DNA of 64,000 bases from Euryodendron excelsum (lineage: Eukaryota; Streptophyta; Magnoliopsida; Ericales; Pentaphylacaceae): contig CM065378.1 in the NCBI GenBank assembly GCA_033060915.1, forward strand, positions 32,006,001-32,070,000, in the 5' to 3' direction. The notes beneath the pieces were generated by a model, which saw only the letters and a program-made list of their open reading frames with translations, searched no databases and had not been told where the DNA came from. Position 1 is the first letter of the stretch. Each line of letters starts with the position of its first letter. The position numbers and the translations under genes are program-made. Positions 11,620 through 22,556 of the stretch are shown here, piece after piece.

Positions 11620-11668
<49 letters not shown>
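11620..11668 (+). repeat. (CT)n microsatellite in the 5' leader of LBD copy 2
   Basis: Long CT run preceded by 'gagttaaaatcc', matching the tract at 3794-3830 in copy 1. Copy 3 has no such tract. Confidence 0.85.
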
Positions 11669-11672
<4 letters not shown>

Positions 11673-11771
11673 TCCAATTGCTGTCTTAGCCTAATCAGAA
11701 AAAAAAGACCGGAAACTTCATCGGCGTCAAAAGGGCCGATATTCTCTGAAAGCCCCCACCAAACCCTAGAA

Positions 11772-12602
11772 ATGAGCAATATCAATAGGCACACCAACAC
11801 AAACACCAATGCTGCTATTGCTAGTAGTAGCAGTAGGGTTGGTCCAGTAGGCACCAGTAGTGGTGGCTCACCGCCAGCTTGTGCTGCATGCAAGTACCAG
11901 CGCAGGAAATGCGCACAGGACTGCCCTCTGGCCCCATACTTCCCCCCACACCGCCCACAAATCTTCTTCAACGTCCACAAGGTCTTTGGGCTTCACAACG
12001 TCATGAACGTTCTCAAGACTCTCCATTCCTCTCACCACAGAACCGCCATGAAAGCACTGATAACTGAAGCCGTCGTACGTGCCAAAGACCCAGTCGGCGG
12101 CTGCTACCGTATTATCTGTGAACTGAATCGTCTGATCAAAAGCACAAGGGCCGAGCGTGATCTTGCTCTTCACCAGCTAAACACGTATCGCCTCAAGCCC
12201 CAAGATTCTTCACAGCATCACATGCAAAACCCTAATGCGGTTCCTCAAGAATTGGACGATAGCCGAAGATCTTCTGCTTGTGCTGAACCCACTCCAGGCC
12301 AAGAACCAGCATATGTTGATCAAGATTATAATCATAATACATCAGTTTTTGCTGTGCCAAGAAGCTGTGCAATCCAGGGGCGGCCGGAACCTTCCTTTCC
12401 ATCAATGGCGGTGGATGGTAAGCAGCTTCTTGTCGATGAAACAGAAGGGATGAAGCGAGTTCTTGGAATCTTTGAAGATAAACAGCCTGTTTCGTTCGAG
12501 TTCAAACATTCGACCGAATCCAGGTTTGTGTTTTTGTCACTGTTTGATTTCAATTTCTTTTTCTCTCTTTTAGGGTTAGTTAATTCTAAAGAATGTGTAT
12601 GA
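11772..12602 (+). CDS. LOB-domain (LBD) protein, copy 2, first exon without its own last exon
   Basis: Exon 11772-12523 ends in the same AG|GT donor (phase 2) as copies 1 and 3. It encodes about 250 residues with C37-x2-C40-x6-C47-x3-C51, the block FFNVHKVFGLHN, DPVGGC, and a Leu-rich coil to HQL. Copies 1 and 3 have a short second exon starting GGACAAA after 'cttgcag'; no equivalent was found between 12524 and 13927. Read without splicing, the frame stops at 12602. The donor can instead join an acceptor at 13951-13953 just before copy 3, in frame, giving a 541-residue protein with two LOB domains (exons 11772-12523, 13954-14712, 15620-15734; 1626 nt). Otherwise it is a truncated gene. The extra Asn/Thr/Ser-rich N terminus is absent in copy 1. 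Confidence 0.85.
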   Translation: MSNINRHTNTNTNAAIASSSSRVGPVGTSSGGSPPACAACKYQRRKCAQDCPLAPYFPPHRPQIFFNVHKVFGLHNVMNVLKTLHSSHHRTAMKALITEAVVRAKDPVGGCYRIICELNRLIKSTRAERDLALHQLNTYRLKPQDSSQHHMQNPNAVPQELDDSRRSSACAEPTPGQEPAYVDQDYNHNTSVFAVPRSCAIQGRPEPSFPSMAVDGKQLLVDETEGMKRVLGIFEDKQPVSFEFKHSTESRFVFLSLFDFNFFFSLLGLVNSKECV

Positions 12603-13366
12603 TTGCATACGTAACTAGTTGATGTCAGGAAACAGAAGGACAAAGATTAAGCTAAAAACCCTAAATTATCCTAAGGTTGGCGAACTTGAGAAGACAAATA
12701 CAGTTGAAGATTTTTCCTGAGATTCTGGTGAAGGTGATGTTATAAAAAGAGAAAAACACTGAAATTGAATACTGAATGATGTAGTTGAATCCGGACCCAA
12801 AATTGAATATGAAATTAAGTAAAGAATTTATTTACTTCAATGTGTGGGAAAATTTTGGGGCAACTACAACATTATCACTTGTCCATGGTGAAAATTATTG
12901 TCATATTACTTTTAAGGGAGCTTTTAATACCATAACAGAGCAACATTTCAGTTTAACTGCGAGAATAACTTCTATATGTTTTACAAAATTTGAAATAAAC
13001 CGTAAATGTGTGTGTGGAATCGCGTAACTGTAAACAGCTGCAAATTAAGCTTTTGAAAATTACAAGAAATACAGCTATGATGAGGTCAATGAGTTTACTG
13101 CACTTTGCAACATGTTTAGTTTCTTTTATTATGTTCCTATTCTTAATACTGTTATTCCCTTTGCAATATTTTCCTATTTCATATACTTACTATTGAGTCT
13201 TGCTAACATGTGATCTCTAAGGAAACAGGTTACCATTTGCTTTTACTATTTAGTCTGATTAATGATTAGCTCTCCCTATGCTATTTGTCTCCTACATTAT
13301 TAATATCTATTAAAAAGAATGAGTTAATGCTTTTGTTTCTAGTAACTAGAAAAAGAATTAGTAGAT

Positions 13367-13549
13367 GGAAAATGCTATTCTTTTAAAATTTTTATACAGA
13401 ATTTTGAACCAGAATGATATTACAGTGGCAGTTTTGTAATTAAAATGCATCTTGGTAGATTTTTTGTTTTAAAGTGATAGACCCACAATTCAGCCACATC
13501 ATTCTTGATATAAATTATGTATAAATTTTCTAAATGTATAGTATTCTCC
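13367..13549. mobile_element. Fold-back MITE, family A copy 2 (in LBD copy 2 intron)
   Basis: Bounded by 'ggaaaatgctattc' and 'tatagtattctcc'. It shares 'ttttgtaattaaaatgc' and 'gatataaattatgtataaa' type cores with the element at 7133-7413. It lies downstream of the copy 2 first exon. Confidence 0.55.
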
Positions 13550-13927
13550 TCAGTAGATAATGCTTTTATTACTAGGACAGAAGACAAAAATAACTTCAGA
13601 TGCCTTAAGTTTATGTGAATATTGTTCTCAACAGAATAAGCAAACAAAAAGGTTTACCAGTAATGACCTGTAAACTCATTATGAGTGGACTATAAACTTA
13701 TATATATATATATATATAATAAAATTATGAGTGGACTAGAACTTTTTGTTAAGCTTTCGGTAAATAAGCTCACTATCTCTACTGTCGTTTTTATTTAGTA
13801 GTAAGAATGCCACCTGAATTTAGCTTACCAAAAAAAAAAAACACCGGTCTGTTGGGATTGATGAACAATTAGTGCTGGTACGGAGGAATTAGTAGCAACA
13901 TTAGATGTAGAACTTTTGTGATGTTTA

Positions 13928-15734
13928 TTGAAAGCAGGCATTGATTTCTGCAGACAGATGAGCCAAAACTACAAAACGTGCCGATATTCTCTTAAAGACC
14001 CCACCAAGAAGCAAACCCTAGAAAGGAGCAATATCAATAGCACAAACACCAATGCTTGCGCTGCATGCAAGTACCGGCGCAGGAAATGCGCACCCGACTG
14101 CCCTCTGGCCCCATACTTCCCCCCAAACTGTCCACAAATCTTCTTCAACGTCCGAAAGGTCTTTGGCCTTCACCACGTCATGCACATTCTCAAGACTCTC
14201 CATCCCTCTCACCACAGAACCGCCATGAAAGCACTCATAACTGAAGCCGTCGTACGTGCCAAAGATCCCGTCGGCGGCTGCTACCGTATTATCTGCGAAC
14301 TCGACCGTCTGATCAAACGCACAAGGGCCGAGCGTGATCTTGTTCTTCGCCAGTTAAAGGTGTATCGCGCCCACGCCCAAGATGCTTCACAGCATCACAA
14401 TGTCGACCATTCGATTGTTGGCAGTCCAGTGAATCCTCCAGAATCGGACGGTCGCCGAAGATCTGCTTCTGCTGGACCCACTTCGGGCGAAGAACCAGAA
14501 TATGCTGATCAAGATTGTAATAATAATACCTCAGTTTTTGCTGCGCCAAGAAGCTGTGCAATCCAGGGAGGTACGGAACCTTCCTCTACATCAATAGTGG
14601 TGGATGGTAAGCAGCCTTTTGTTGATGAATCGGAAGGTATCAAGCGACATCTTGGGATCTTTGACGAAAAACAGCCTGCTCCGTTTGAGTTCAAAGAATC
14701 AACTGAATCCAGGTTTTTGTTTCTGTCACTGTTTGATTTCAAGTTTTTTTTTTCTTTTTCCCCTTTTAGGATTAGTTAATCCTGAAGAATGTGTATAATT
14801 GCATACAAAACTAGTTGATGTAAGTAACAGAAGGACAGAGAGTAAGCTAAAAAAACCCTTAATTATCCTAAGGATGGTGAACTTGACAGGACAATTTCGT
14901 TGAAGATTTTTCTTGAGATTCTGGTGAAGGTAAATGTTATACAAACAAAAAAATTACTGAAATTTAATAGTGCATGATGTGGTTGAATCAGGACCCATCA
15001 TTTTAACATTTTCTGCTTTTGAATTCTTGAATATGGTTGAATCCGGACCCATCATTTTATATAAAAAAAATTAAAAAAAAACACACATCATTTTAGTTTA
15101 CTGCACTAAAATGTGAATACTGTTCTCAACACAAGACACCAAAAAAAATAATAATAATAAGTTTACTTGTACTGAACTGTAAATTTATATAAAATTATGA
15201 GTGGACTAGGACTTTGTTAAGCTTTCGGTAAATAAGCTTACTCTCTCGACGGTGCGTCGACAGATGCTACCTGAATTTACACTTTGTGACGACCTACTGA
15301 TTTAGCTTAATTACAACAAAAAAGACCGGCCTGTTGGGATTGTAGATAGTATTATGGATTTTTCTGTTAATTCCGTGTGAATTTTGACAAACGAATTACC
15401 TTATTTATCTTCTTCTAATATAACTCTTTAGTCTTGGGGCCAATATGAATGTGACAGTGGTTTCCCAGTTCTAGAAATGGGGAATTAGTGTTTTCATTCT
15501 TAAATTTGGATTGTCTAATGAATTAAAAAACAAAAATCCCTTGCATTTTCTGTTTAATTTAAGGTAGTACAGATAATGATTTCTTATGGGTCATTTTATA
15601 ATTTAAGCTTGTCTTGCAGGGACAAAGCTAAGCTAAGAGAAGAAGTTGACTCAATGCAGCAGCAGCAAGATCATGATCTAAGGGGTGCTGCTTCTCAGTT
15701 TTCTCTCAAGAGTACAAATGATAAATCGATTTAG
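13928..15734 (+). CDS. LOB-domain (LBD) protein, copy 3, ancestral start lost
   Basis: Exons 13928-14712 and 15620-15734 (intron 14713-15619) give 299 residues from the first in-frame Met, or 289 from the Met at 13958. C block: C44-x2-C47-x6-C54-x3-C58. Then FFNVRKVFGLHH, DPVGGC and a Leu/Arg-rich coil follow, closely matching copy 2. The tail exon matches copy 1 (EVDS..., AASQFSL). At the place where copies 1 and 2 start (gaaATGagcaat), this copy has gaaAGGagcaat at 14024-14026. Any independent start must therefore use Met codons in what was the 5' leader. An acceptor 'gatttctgcag' ends at 13953 and would make 13954-14712 an internal exon of a fusion with copy 2, entering in the same frame. 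No (CT)n leader tract is present upstream. Confidence 0.85.
13951..13953 (+). promoter_or_regulatory. Candidate splice acceptor joining LBD copies 2 and 3
   Basis: 'ttgatttctgcag|ac' precedes the copy 3 reading frame. With the copy 2 donor at 12523|12524 the split codon becomes AGA (Arg), followed by Gln and the Met codon at 13958. The alternative CAG at 13935-13937 would run into TGA within two codons. Confidence 0.5.
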
Positions 15735-17085
15735 TGTGAGAACATGATTTAAAAGGGCACTGCTTCAACTCGAGAAGATTTTCTCATTTTTACATTTCTT
15801 TTCTTTTTTGTACTTTCCATAATCTGTGCTTGTAGTCGATATTCTTGGATTGAAAAGCAAATCACCTAGATATATAGTGCAATTCTTTAAAAAAAAATGG
15901 TCATTTAAGTTTGTACTACACAAGCTATTTCATTTTGTATACACCAATTCATTTTCTTAGAAATTCCTCATAACACAAAAACCAAAAAAAAAAAAAAAAA
16001 AAAAAAAAAAGGGTGTGTGGTTGCCTCACTAATGTTATTGCATGACAATTTTTATTTTGTTTCCTTTATTTCCCACTGTACCACCTGTCTGTGGGGTTTA
16101 CAAACTAAATGTCCTCTTGGGGCACCCAAATTTTATTACTATTGCCTTCAATTGGGCAAGTTAGTTTCTACCTAGCTTATACAGCATGAATTGTTAAGAC
16201 TTGAATGGGGACGTTTGAGTGTGTGAGTAGTATTTTATAGTCTTAGAATGCCTATAAATGTTGAATCACTTTGTGGATTACTCTTGAATTACTATAAATA
16301 AATAAAAAAAGTAAAAAGACAAATGTGAGATCGGGATATGTTTAAATTACTTAAAAATTAAATAAGCAAATGAAAATTATTGAAATGAGTAAAATATTTT
16401 TAAAAAATTTAAAAAGGGGTGCAAGGTAAAAATGTTTGAATTCTAAGAGGACAAATAAAATGAATATACTTGAACTTTGGAAGGTCAATAGACCAATGTT
16501 ATCATAAATACTCAAAATATATAAAGTCATTTTTTTTTAAAAAATTTTTAAAATCATGGCCCGCGGGTACCATGTTGGTCCACCAATGGATTACAACCTT
16601 GATATCCCTCATCTAACAGCCTGTTTGGGACTTAAAGAATGGAAGGTAAAACAACCGCATGCTTTCCATTTTCTATTTGATTCTATTTAGGAGAGAAAGG
16701 AAAAAAAGAAAAAGGGAAAAGATAAAAAGAAAAGGAAAAAAAAAAGGTAAAACGAAAGAAAAAGGAAGAAAAAAATCTCTCTCCTTTTCTTCACAGAACC
16801 AAATAAGAAAGGGTTTACTGACTGTTTGGTCTCCACCTTATAAGTTATTAAAATATTCCTAAATCAAAATTCATGACAATTATTTGCTAAAACAACAAGA
16901 GACTTCCCATTTTGCTAGAAACACTCGTGTCATGATAAATATATATAAATAAATAAAATAAAATAGAAAGGAAAGAAACACTCTTGTAGGTTCATGGATT
17001 TTTCTTTATTCGTTGGAGCATGTTCGCAAGGCCTACCGTAGTTTCCTTTTGATTTATTAGTGCGCGTGCAATGTCACCCAAGCTC
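15735..17085. other. 3' flank of LBD copy 3
   Basis: Matches the 3' flank of copy 1 through about 16920 ('gtgcaattctttaaa', 'gttgcctcactaatg', 'ctccaccttataa', 'cctaaaacaac' type phrases). Contains a poly(A) run at about 15985-16010 and, at about 16635-16810, a purine-rich insertion absent from the copy 1 flank. No gene seen. Confidence 0.65.
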
Positions 17086-17087
17086 GC

Positions 17088-17372
17088 AAAATAGTCAAGT
17101 GGTTAAGTGGCAATGAATATTTAATACTCATTTTTATTAAATGATAACACGTGATATATGAATATATCATTAAGTTAAATTGGTGGTATAGTAAAATCCT
17201 TTTGATACAACATTTTATTAGATTTTGTCACATGATATTTTTTTCTTAAAAGTCTTCTCACTATACCATAAATTCAGATTAATGGTGTATTCATGCGCCA
17301 CATGTCATCATTTAATAAAGATAAGTATCGAGTACTTAGTAATACCTAATCACTAAACTTTTTATCGATATA
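17088..17372. mobile_element. MITE family B, copy 1
   Basis: Imperfect long inverted repeat. The left arm (agtcaagtggttaagtggca ... tatgaata) pairs with the right arm (tattcatgcgccacatgtca ... cctaatcactaaact). The second copy at 19125-19399 shares 'gtcacatgatatttt'-like, 'cttaaaagtct' and 'gagtactta' motifs. Confidence 0.6.
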
Positions 17373-17819
17373 CCCAGACTAAACAAGGGTGGCCACAATC
17401 AATAGCAGACTCAGAATTTTAGATGAGGTAGGCTAAGGTAAAAAAAATTAGTTCATAAGAGGGTAAGGTAAAAAAATTTTAAATTTGAGGGAGCCATTAT
17501 ATGTGTTTTCTTTTTTTTTTTTTTAAATATAACAAAGTTTGAGAGAAATGTGAAAATTTTGGCCACAGTAAAGATTTGCAGGACCATTAAGCCAACCAAA
17601 TGCCAAGTCAAGTTCGCATTCTACACCACTTAGCTTTCTTGCGAGGTGCATCTATAATTCTATAGATAGGTATATATATATGTGCAAAGTGTCCACCCTT
17701 GGGGACCCCATGCCAGCCCATTGACACCCCAATGAACTGGAAAACTGGCTCCTCTTAGATCAGCAGCAGTTGTGCGAGAGTGCGAAATTCAAGAGAATTT
17801 GTGGCCATTCTTTTGTTCT

Positions 17820-17822
<3 letters not shown>

Positions 17823-17880
<58 letters not shown>

Positions 17881-17881
17881 A
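17823..17881. repeat. Compound (CT)n(TA)n microsatellite
   Basis: CT run 17823-17865 running straight into a TA run to 17881. The open frames crossing it are repeat artefacts. Confidence 0.9.
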
Positions 17882-18236
17882 AAGGGTTCAGATTTTCTCA
17901 TGTCTGTGTCACACTGTCATGGAGTCGACCTTCTCGCATAGACCAGAAGGCTTTTAGAACTTTGGAATCATCAATCAAGTCGAAGCTTTGCCACCTGTGA
18001 AATACTAATTCAGAAGGAAGGAAATAAAATTAGTCATGCATGCATGAATCATAAGCAAGCTAAGTGACAGCTAAATCATCACTCTTTTCTTCAACAACCT
18101 ACCCAATCCAATTAAAAAGCAGTCTACCTTCTAATTAGCTTTAAGCTATGATCTCCACCATCCCCACCACCCACTCTTAACCCATTGACATGAAACATTT
18201 CATGTAACTGGACCCCACACAGCATATATAGTATGA

Positions 18237-18417
18237 ATAATGTTATATAAACAAAAAAATTTATACAGAATTTATTACAAAAATAATGTGATTGGATAAA
18301 AATTAATTACTTTAAAACAAAATACCTACCATAATGACTTCTTATTATAATAATACTACTGTCACATTATTTTGATAAATTTTTATATAAACTTTTTTAA
18401 AAGACTAATATTTTTCT
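18237..18417. mobile_element. Fold-back MITE, family A copy 3
   Basis: Left arm 'aatgttatataaac...atttatacagaattta', right arm 'attttgataaatttttatataaac'. The interior carries 'ctttaaaacaaaatacctac', the family A core. Confidence 0.55.
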
Positions 18418-18705
18418 TATAATATACCTCCATTTAATTTATGGCGTTGATTGATGGTATCAAATCAGCAACTAGCCTGGTGGTCAGCCTCATGTACACA
18501 CCACCCTTACAAGACATGCACATCAGGCTAACCAAATCAAGAAGAAAACATATGTGGGTGGTTAACCTGGTAGACTCTGGGCTTCCCATGTGTGACCTTA
18601 ATCAATTCATCAGTCGTTGGAAATTTAAGTCAAATAAAATTTCAGCAGTAAACAATACCAACTATTATCTTTAAGACTTCAAAATGAGATTTACCAATTA
18701 TATAA

Positions 18706-19519
18706 GGCTATGTTTGGTATAACATAATAAAAAAAATGAAATGATAATGAGAATGGAATAGTTATTATCATTTTCTTATTTGATAAAATCAATGAACAAT
18801 CTTAGAATGAAATGAACAGAATTTTAATGTGTATATGATTTATAAAATATTATTGAGCATTTATGATGATGGTGGTGGTGGTGGCGGCGGCAGTTGTAAG
18901 CTGTGGTGGTGGGGGCAACGACAGTGATAGTAGGCGGTGAAAATTTTCAACTTTTTATTTTTAATTTTTAATTTTTAAAATTAAAAAATAATTACCAAAC
19001 GTGTTTTAAATTTTTTAATAAACTTGATAACAAAAATCTTATCAAGTTTGGTATATGTTCTATCTCATGTGAGAATAAAATGATAATTCTCACTCCAACA
19101 AAATGTGAAAATAGTCATTCTATGAAAAAAAATAGTCTAGTGATCAGGTAGTACTGAATACTCGGTGATAATTCCTATCAAATAGTGACACGTGGCATTT
19201 GAATACATCATTAACCTGAATTAGTGAAATAGTTGATAGATTTTTAATAAAACAACCTATCAGATTTTGCCTTGCGATATTTTCTCTTAAAAGTCTCTCC
19301 ACTACTTCTAGTTACTTATGTATTCAAATGTTACATGTCACTATTTGATAAGAATTATCACCGAGTACTAAGTACTACCCGACTATTAGACTTTTTTTCT
19401 ATTCCATGAGAATGGTCATTCCAACTTTAACTAATAGTACCAAATAAGGAAATGAAAATGAAAGCGAAAGCAAAAATGACAATTTTATTTTAATCTATTT
19501 TCTTGTACCAAACATAGCG
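18706..19519. mobile_element. MITE with TAA target duplication, hosting a second MITE
   Basis: Termini 'ggctatgtttggta' (left) and 'taccaaacatagcg' (right) form inverted repeats, flanked on both sides by TAA. This fits a PIF/Harbinger-type element. About 275 bp of its length is a different MITE at 19125-19399. The interior includes a short (GGT/GGC)n run near 18870. Confidence 0.65.
19125..19399. mobile_element. MITE family B, copy 2, nested
   Basis: Arms of roughly 70 bp. The left 'gtactgaatactcggtgata' pairs with the right 'tatcaccgagtacta', and 'atcaaatagtgaca' pairs with 'tgtcactatttgat'. It lies inside 18706-19519 and is related to 17088-17372. Confidence 0.7.
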
Positions 19520-19854
19520 TAAGAGAACACAAATCATATCTACCAAATATATTTCGGAATTTTTTTTTTTTTAGAAGAATAGCATTTCCCCTCAAATTAT
19601 AGAAGAAAAACATAAAATTACTTCACATTTACAGTCTCTAGACAAGTGAATATTTTCCTCTAATAAGAGCTCTGTCTTTCAATATTTCCATTAACAGAAC
19701 TATCAATTGGTTTGGAGTCCATAGTCAAGAAACCTCAAATATTCAGATGCCATATCCAATTCTTCTCAACAACAATAGGTGCTACGAAATGAATTATATC
19801 TATGAAATGTATACATATATATATATATATATATATTCATGCGAAGTATCCGTA

Positions 19855-21944
19855 TCAGCTGCTGGTGAAGTTGGGAGTACTCTCTGACGGAGGAGAAGAA
19901 TCAGAGGAGAGATCATTCGCAAGAGACCGAATCCCTCCTCCTTCACCACCGTTCGTCCTGATATCTTCAACCATCCTATGCACTATACCCATCTTCGGAC
20001 GATCTCTGGAGGAAGGAGCCAAGCAGAGCAAAGCCACTTGCAAGAGTGCCACCATCTCTTCTTCCATCTCCTTGCACCTCAACAGCTCAAAATCAAGAAG
20101 CTCCCATGTCTGCTTCTCCGGCACCATGCCTTGAACCCACTTTGCCAAGCTTGTTTCTCCTTCACTTGTCGCCATTTTTCCAGTCAAAATCTCCAATAAC
20201 ACGACTCCGAAGCTATAAACATCACATTTCTGCAAGAACTTGCCATTGCCATTGTTGTTGAGCATTAGCTCTGGAGCTTTGTAGGCATTGTCTGATGAAG
20301 AGAATACTGGCAAGAGTTGGTGGAGGCCGGCATCGGATATACAAGCATTGCCCAAGTGATCAACTATGATATTTGAAGATGTGATATGCCCATGGAACAG
20401 CTTGGATTTATTGTACGAATGGAGAAATGCAAGGCCTTGAGCTGAACCGGAAGCCAATTTCAATCTCGTAGTCCAATCTAACGGTGTCCTGCCCGGTCCC
20501 CTGTTTCCTGCATAAATATGTAAAAAAATTTCAGTTCAAAGATCAAAACAATTCTCAAAACAGCAATTTAATATTAAAGCTCAAGCAATTGTCATGAAAC
20601 CAAATCAAACATATTGGTTATACATGAAGCAAAAAATTCTTGGAAAATGAGAAGGAGATGGAAGAACAAACCATGCAAGAGAGAATGGAGGCTCCCATTG
20701 GGTAGAAAATCATAGACCAAAAGCAACTCATCCTTGGAGGAATAGTATGCTCTAAGGCTCACTACATTAGGGTGTCTCAGCGCACCAATCCCCATCAAAA
20801 ACCCATCAACCTCCTTCATCTTCTTCCTCTCCCTCACCCTCTTCACCACCACCGCATCACCACCGTCCATCACCACCTTGTAAGTGGTCCCCAAACTCCC
20901 CTTCCCTAACATCTCTGCTGAAGCCTTCAACAAGTCATCCACCTTGGTAAAACATTTACAACCCTCAAAATTGATCATCTCCTCACTCTCTCTCACTGCG
21001 CCCCTGCTTTTAGTACTGTTGTAGAAGTTATCATCTCTCTTTACTTCTCGCTTTCTCTCTCTGTTTCTGTAACCCCTCTTATAACAGCAGCACATGAGTG
21101 TCACGAGCGTCACCATAACTGCAGCAACATCGATACTTATGATCGTCAGCACCATTCGATTGCTTAAAGCCTTCTTTCTGTCGCCAGAAACGCTAATTTG
21201 TACGGAATGACTCCCAACCGTCAAATTGCTCGCGATTGTCCGATTCGGGCAATCGGTGTGTAGAGGACTGCCGCAGAGGTTCTTGTTTTCAGTGAACGAT
21301 GTCGCCGGGAACTTGGAGAGCCAATTCGGAATTTTTCCGACAAGATTGTTGCCGGAGACGTTGAAGTCTGAAATTGTGGTCGATGATAGCTCTCCTGAGT
21401 TGAGAGTTCCGGTAAACGAGTTGAATTCGAGTCGGAGAGTGAGTAGGTGTGGTAGCTGAGTCAATTCGGTCACTGGAATTTTGCCGGAGAATTGGTTGTA
21501 GGAGAGGTCGATGCGGCGGAGGCGGCGCAGATTGGAAATTCCATCTGGGAATGTTCCGGCGAGGAGGTTGTCGGAGAGGTAGAGGTGCTTGAGGTTGGGC
21601 CAAGAGGTAAGGTTTTTTGGGGCCGAGGAGAGGCGGTTGTGTTGGAGGCTGAGGTGGCGGAGGTGGGTGAGGCGAGCAAGGGATTGGATTGAGCCGGTGA
21701 GGTTGAGCTCGTTGAGAACGAGTTTGGTGACCCGTTGAGTCGAGGGGTCGCAGATTACGCCCAGCCATGAACACGGGTCAGAGGAGGTGCTGGACCAGGA
21801 GGAGAGAGCATTTGATGGGTCTGAAGAGGACTTGAAGGCTAGCAAAGAGGTAAAGTCTGGGTTACTAGGGTTAGAGAGAGCAAGAGAGAGGAGAGAGAAA
21901 GAGAGGAGTATAGAGAGAGAAAACTGTTTCAGCTTCACTGACAT
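19855..21944 (-). CDS. LRR receptor-like kinase, subfamily III type, probably catalytically inactive
   Basis: Exons 21944-20672 and 20507-19855 (intron 20671-20508, GT-AG) give 641 residues. An upstream in-frame Met at 21995 would add 17 residues ahead of the signal peptide. Signal peptide about 1-24; LRR N-terminal cap with the C58-x6-C65 pair; about five LRRs (75-210); membrane span about 264-287 followed by Cys and Arg/Lys; kinase-like domain from about 331. The P loop G347-KGSLG and Lys368 (VVVK) are intact. The catalytic HRD is HGH (463-465) and DFG is DAG (483-485); APE is kept (502-504). Loss of the HRD aspartate argues against normal phosphotransfer, as in many LRR-III members, which act as signalling scaffolds at the plasma membrane. 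Ligand and partners cannot be inferred. A Ser/Pro-rich tail ends the protein. Confidence 0.9.
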
Positions 21945-22371
21945 TTTTCTCTCTGTTTTGAGAAACACAAGACTGGTACAGAGACATATATGCACACAGA
22001 GTATGCCATAGTGAAAAAAGGTATACTACTTAAGAGTAGGCATATATGCTGTTGTGATGACGTGGAAACATCACGAGCGTTCATATGGTTGTTTTCCGAT
22101 GTTGAACTCACCGTTTTTTACGACCGTTGCCTGGCCCCATTTCTTAAGAAAAACATGCTCTCATCATTGCTAAATCAGCGGGTTAAAGTTAACAAAGAGA
22201 AGAAAAAAAAATTAAAGATTATTTTCTAAAAAGGTACTTTTTGGTTTAATTAGTAAAGTTTCTTGGTGTAATATCCCTTTTATCCGAATTAAAAAGTCAT
22301 GAATTAGAGTTGGTGCTATTCTTCATTGTCTACCTATCACCATTAAAAAAGAAAATGTGTGAGATTTGGAA

Positions 22372-22556
22372 AATGGAAAATGTTAATCTACAAATAAAAA
22401 AATAAGTACAAAAAATTAAATCAGAATGATGTGATGATTAAAAAAATTTTAATTAAACACTATCATGATTGATATTTTATTTTAAATTAAATAATCACAT
22501 TAATTATTTAAATAATAAATTCCACATAAATTTTCTAATTTTATAGTATTACTCGT
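22372..22556. mobile_element. Fold-back MITE, family A copy 4
   Basis: Starts 'ggaaaatgttaatctaca' and ends 'ttttatagtattact'. The interior has 'aatcagaatgatgtgatgat' as in other family members. Confidence 0.5.

Noticed and set aside
11612..12643. Minus-strand frames over LBD copy 2
   Set aside because: Shadows of the coding exon; no family motif.
21226..21774. Pro/His-rich and Val/Gly-rich frames over the receptor kinase LRR region
   Set aside because: Out-of-frame shadows of the LRR coding sequence.
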